From: Numida meleagris | Lineage: Eukaryota; Chordata; Aves; Galliformes; Numididae | Direction: 5' to 3' | Length of the DNA stretch: 64,000 bases | NCBI RefSeq assembly: GCF_002078875.1 | Contig: NC_034419.1 | Coordinates: forward strand, 18,353,516-18,417,515 | In this document: piece by piece, positions 62,401-64,000 of the stretch | How the letters are laid out: the number at the start of each line of letters is the position of its first letter | Position numbering within the stretch: the stretch's first letter is position 1 | Program-made: the position numbers and the translations under genes | The notes under the pieces: generated by a model | Database searches by the model: none | Told to the model about the DNA's origin: nothing | The model's input: only the letters and a program-made list of their open reading frames with translations

Positions 62401-64000
62401 AGCTTACATAAACGAGTGATAAAACTCTCTCAATTCCCCCACCAGGGGCTGGAGCTAAATGGGAGATTTAGGGTTTCAGATGAAGCGGGAATAGTTAGAG
62501 GCTCATTTGAGCAAGGTCTGGGATAAAGGAACAGGAAAAAACGGCACCAGAGCATGCACCTTGTTCCTCAGGGCACGTTGCTGTGAAGGCTGTGTCTGCC
62601 CCAGCTCCTCAGCACCAGCAGCCCACAGCGAGCTCACGGCAGCCCTTCAGGAAGTGCCAGCTGCTGCCCTCACCTCCATGGGGTCAGAGCATCCAGGCCT
62701 CGGTTCCCCGGCCCCACAGGACAGGGAGCCCCACCAACACCGCATCCCACCAGCTCAGCACGCGGCTCTGCGGCCTCCCAGCAGGTGTGGGCCCACCTGC
62801 AGCCCCATGGGGTGAGGGTGGATGGTGCCCGCTGCAAGGCCCAGTGCTTCTGCCCAGCTGGGTTCACGGCTGGTCGTCATTGCCACTCCTCAGCTGACAT
62901 TGCTTCCAAGATGAACTCCAGAGCACTTCAGAGGAAGACCTTGTGCTGCTTCTCCTATTGAACCTGTTCTTTTTTGCATAAATAAATATTCAGGAGAGAC
63001 AGAATTAGAATCCAGGATATCTTTGTCTCACTTTGTCCATCCCAGGAGTCCTCTACACCATCCACTGTAATCATTTTTTCCTATCACTTTGCTCTTAAAG
63101 CACACGTTTTTCCTATTAAGTAGAACAACTCCAGTAGAAAAGATTGAGAGGTTCGTTCTGCAGAATACTCTTTAGCCCAACGCTTTGAATATTTATTGGA
63201 TATACAGGAAAATAAAGAATTGAGCACAAATCCCACGCTAGAAGAAATTAACGATGTGTATTCAGGGCTCTTAGCGCTGGCTAAACTATTTGTACAACGC
63301 AATCCCAAAGATACACAGCAAACGCGCCATGAAGAGTGGTGAAGAAGGACCAGCACCCAGCACGGCTACAATAGAAGGCCACGGGAAGGAGAAAATTGTA
63401 TCCTTCACCTCCTGCTCCCCAAAATAAATGTTCCAAGAAACCTGACCATCCCTTCGAGGCAGGGATTTGCACCGGCAGCTGCAGCCCATCTAACAGCAGG
63501 TGCAGGCGGGGGGACACTGCTGATGGGCTATGGATCCAATGCACAGCCCTCAGAGCAGCAGCCAAAGTGCCCCAGCATGGGCTGGGCTGGGCCTGGCCAC
63601 CAGCACCTTTGCCGTGGGGTCAGTCACAAGGCTGAGCACGGGCAGCCAGCACCCACCCTCCCTCCATGCCCCCCCCTTTTTGGGGCGCATCTCTAGTTCA
63701 CTGAAGGCAACGAAAGCCGCTATCAGCTCTGCCAGATACTCCAGCGTGGTTTAATTATTAAAAGCCAGAGGTGAAGAGCTGCTAAGCATATCCAAAGGCA
63801 CTCCCAGGTGAACAGCATCCTGCTGAACAACCTGTGGGACTGAATGTCAGGGACTTCCCGATGCAGCGCATCCACCACCACTGCTGACATGTTCTGCCAT
63901 CCATCTCTTCCAATCCAGAGCCCCAGCTCCAAAGCTGCTTAGACTCTCCCTGAAATGCCACTTTCCAATTCAGCTGAGAGCACCACGGCTGCAAACGCTG
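56441..64000. other. Non-coding stretch, no gene seen
   Basis: Open frames reach 159 codons (61569-62048) but none is recognisable, and opposite-strand frames overlap them. A strong plus-strand donor (CAG|GTAAGG) lies near 61873-61881 without a partner acceptor or frame. A CTCF-like core (CCACCAGGGGCTGG at 62439-62452) lacks one G of the consensus. GC rises in the last 1.5 kb without becoming CpG-rich. Confidence 0.5.

Noticed and set aside
62439..62452. CTCF-like core CCACCAGGGGCTGG
   Set aside because: It lacks one G of the core and the expected flanking consensus.
1..64000. Prokaryotic operons, CRISPR arrays, phage, endogenous viral or rRNA/tRNA genes
   Set aside because: No coding density, ribosome-binding pattern, spaced direct repeats, viral protein frames or tRNA folds were seen; the CR1 elements mark the DNA as avian/reptilian.

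Overview
The window looks like non-coding vertebrate DNA from a bird, most likely an intron or intergenic stretch. The clearest taxonomic evidence is six fragments of CR1 LINE 3' ends at about 5.4, 15.1, 29.75, 29.8-30.2, 32.7 and 51.1 kb. They show the typical 5'-truncated copies ending near an ATTCTATG tail. CR1 of this kind is dominant in birds and also present in other reptiles; wording shared by the 15.1 kb and 30.0 kb copies suggests a galliform-like genome, but I cannot fix the species. Long stop-rich stretches, A/T homopolymers and scattered AT-rich blocks agree with this. No bacterial, viral or plasmid gene organisation is visible, and I recognise no protein-coding gene.

Layout. 1-2.4 kb: AT-rich, with T over A and G over C on the plus strand. 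From about 2.7 kb to the end, sampled lines show the opposite skew (A over T, C over G). In vertebrates this pattern usually marks the transcribed strand, so I infer a plus-strand unit ending near 2.4 kb facing a long minus-strand unit. A good minus-strand polyadenylation signal with a GT-rich downstream element lies at 4221-4269, as would be expected if a minus-strand transcript ends there. 5.4-30 kb: mostly featureless DNA with two CR1 sites, AT-rich homeodomain-type blocks and a pair of overlapping open frames at 17.9-18.8 kb. 29.7-33 kb: a CR1 cluster with two elements meeting tail to tail. 33-51 kb: a perfect 13-bp hairpin at 35.0 kb, two small CpG-island-like segments (36.84-37.08 and 39.54-39.78 kb), the first carrying an open frame of coding-like composition, and a minus-strand open frame at 43.2-43.4 kb. 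51-64 kb: one CR1, two splice-acceptor-like tracts at 54.1-54.2 kb, a dyad-rich repeat-like segment at 55 kb and an AT-rich block at 56 kb.

The longest open frames (about 200-236 codons) match nothing I recognise and are close to what chance gives in 128 kb of strand; many begin at non-ATG codons. I found no convincing tRNA, rRNA, microRNA, CRISPR or complete mobile element, and nothing I would call a new biological system. The most useful leads are the skew reversal with its poly(A) signal, the 35.0 kb hairpin, the two CpG-rich segments and the 55 kb dyad-rich element.
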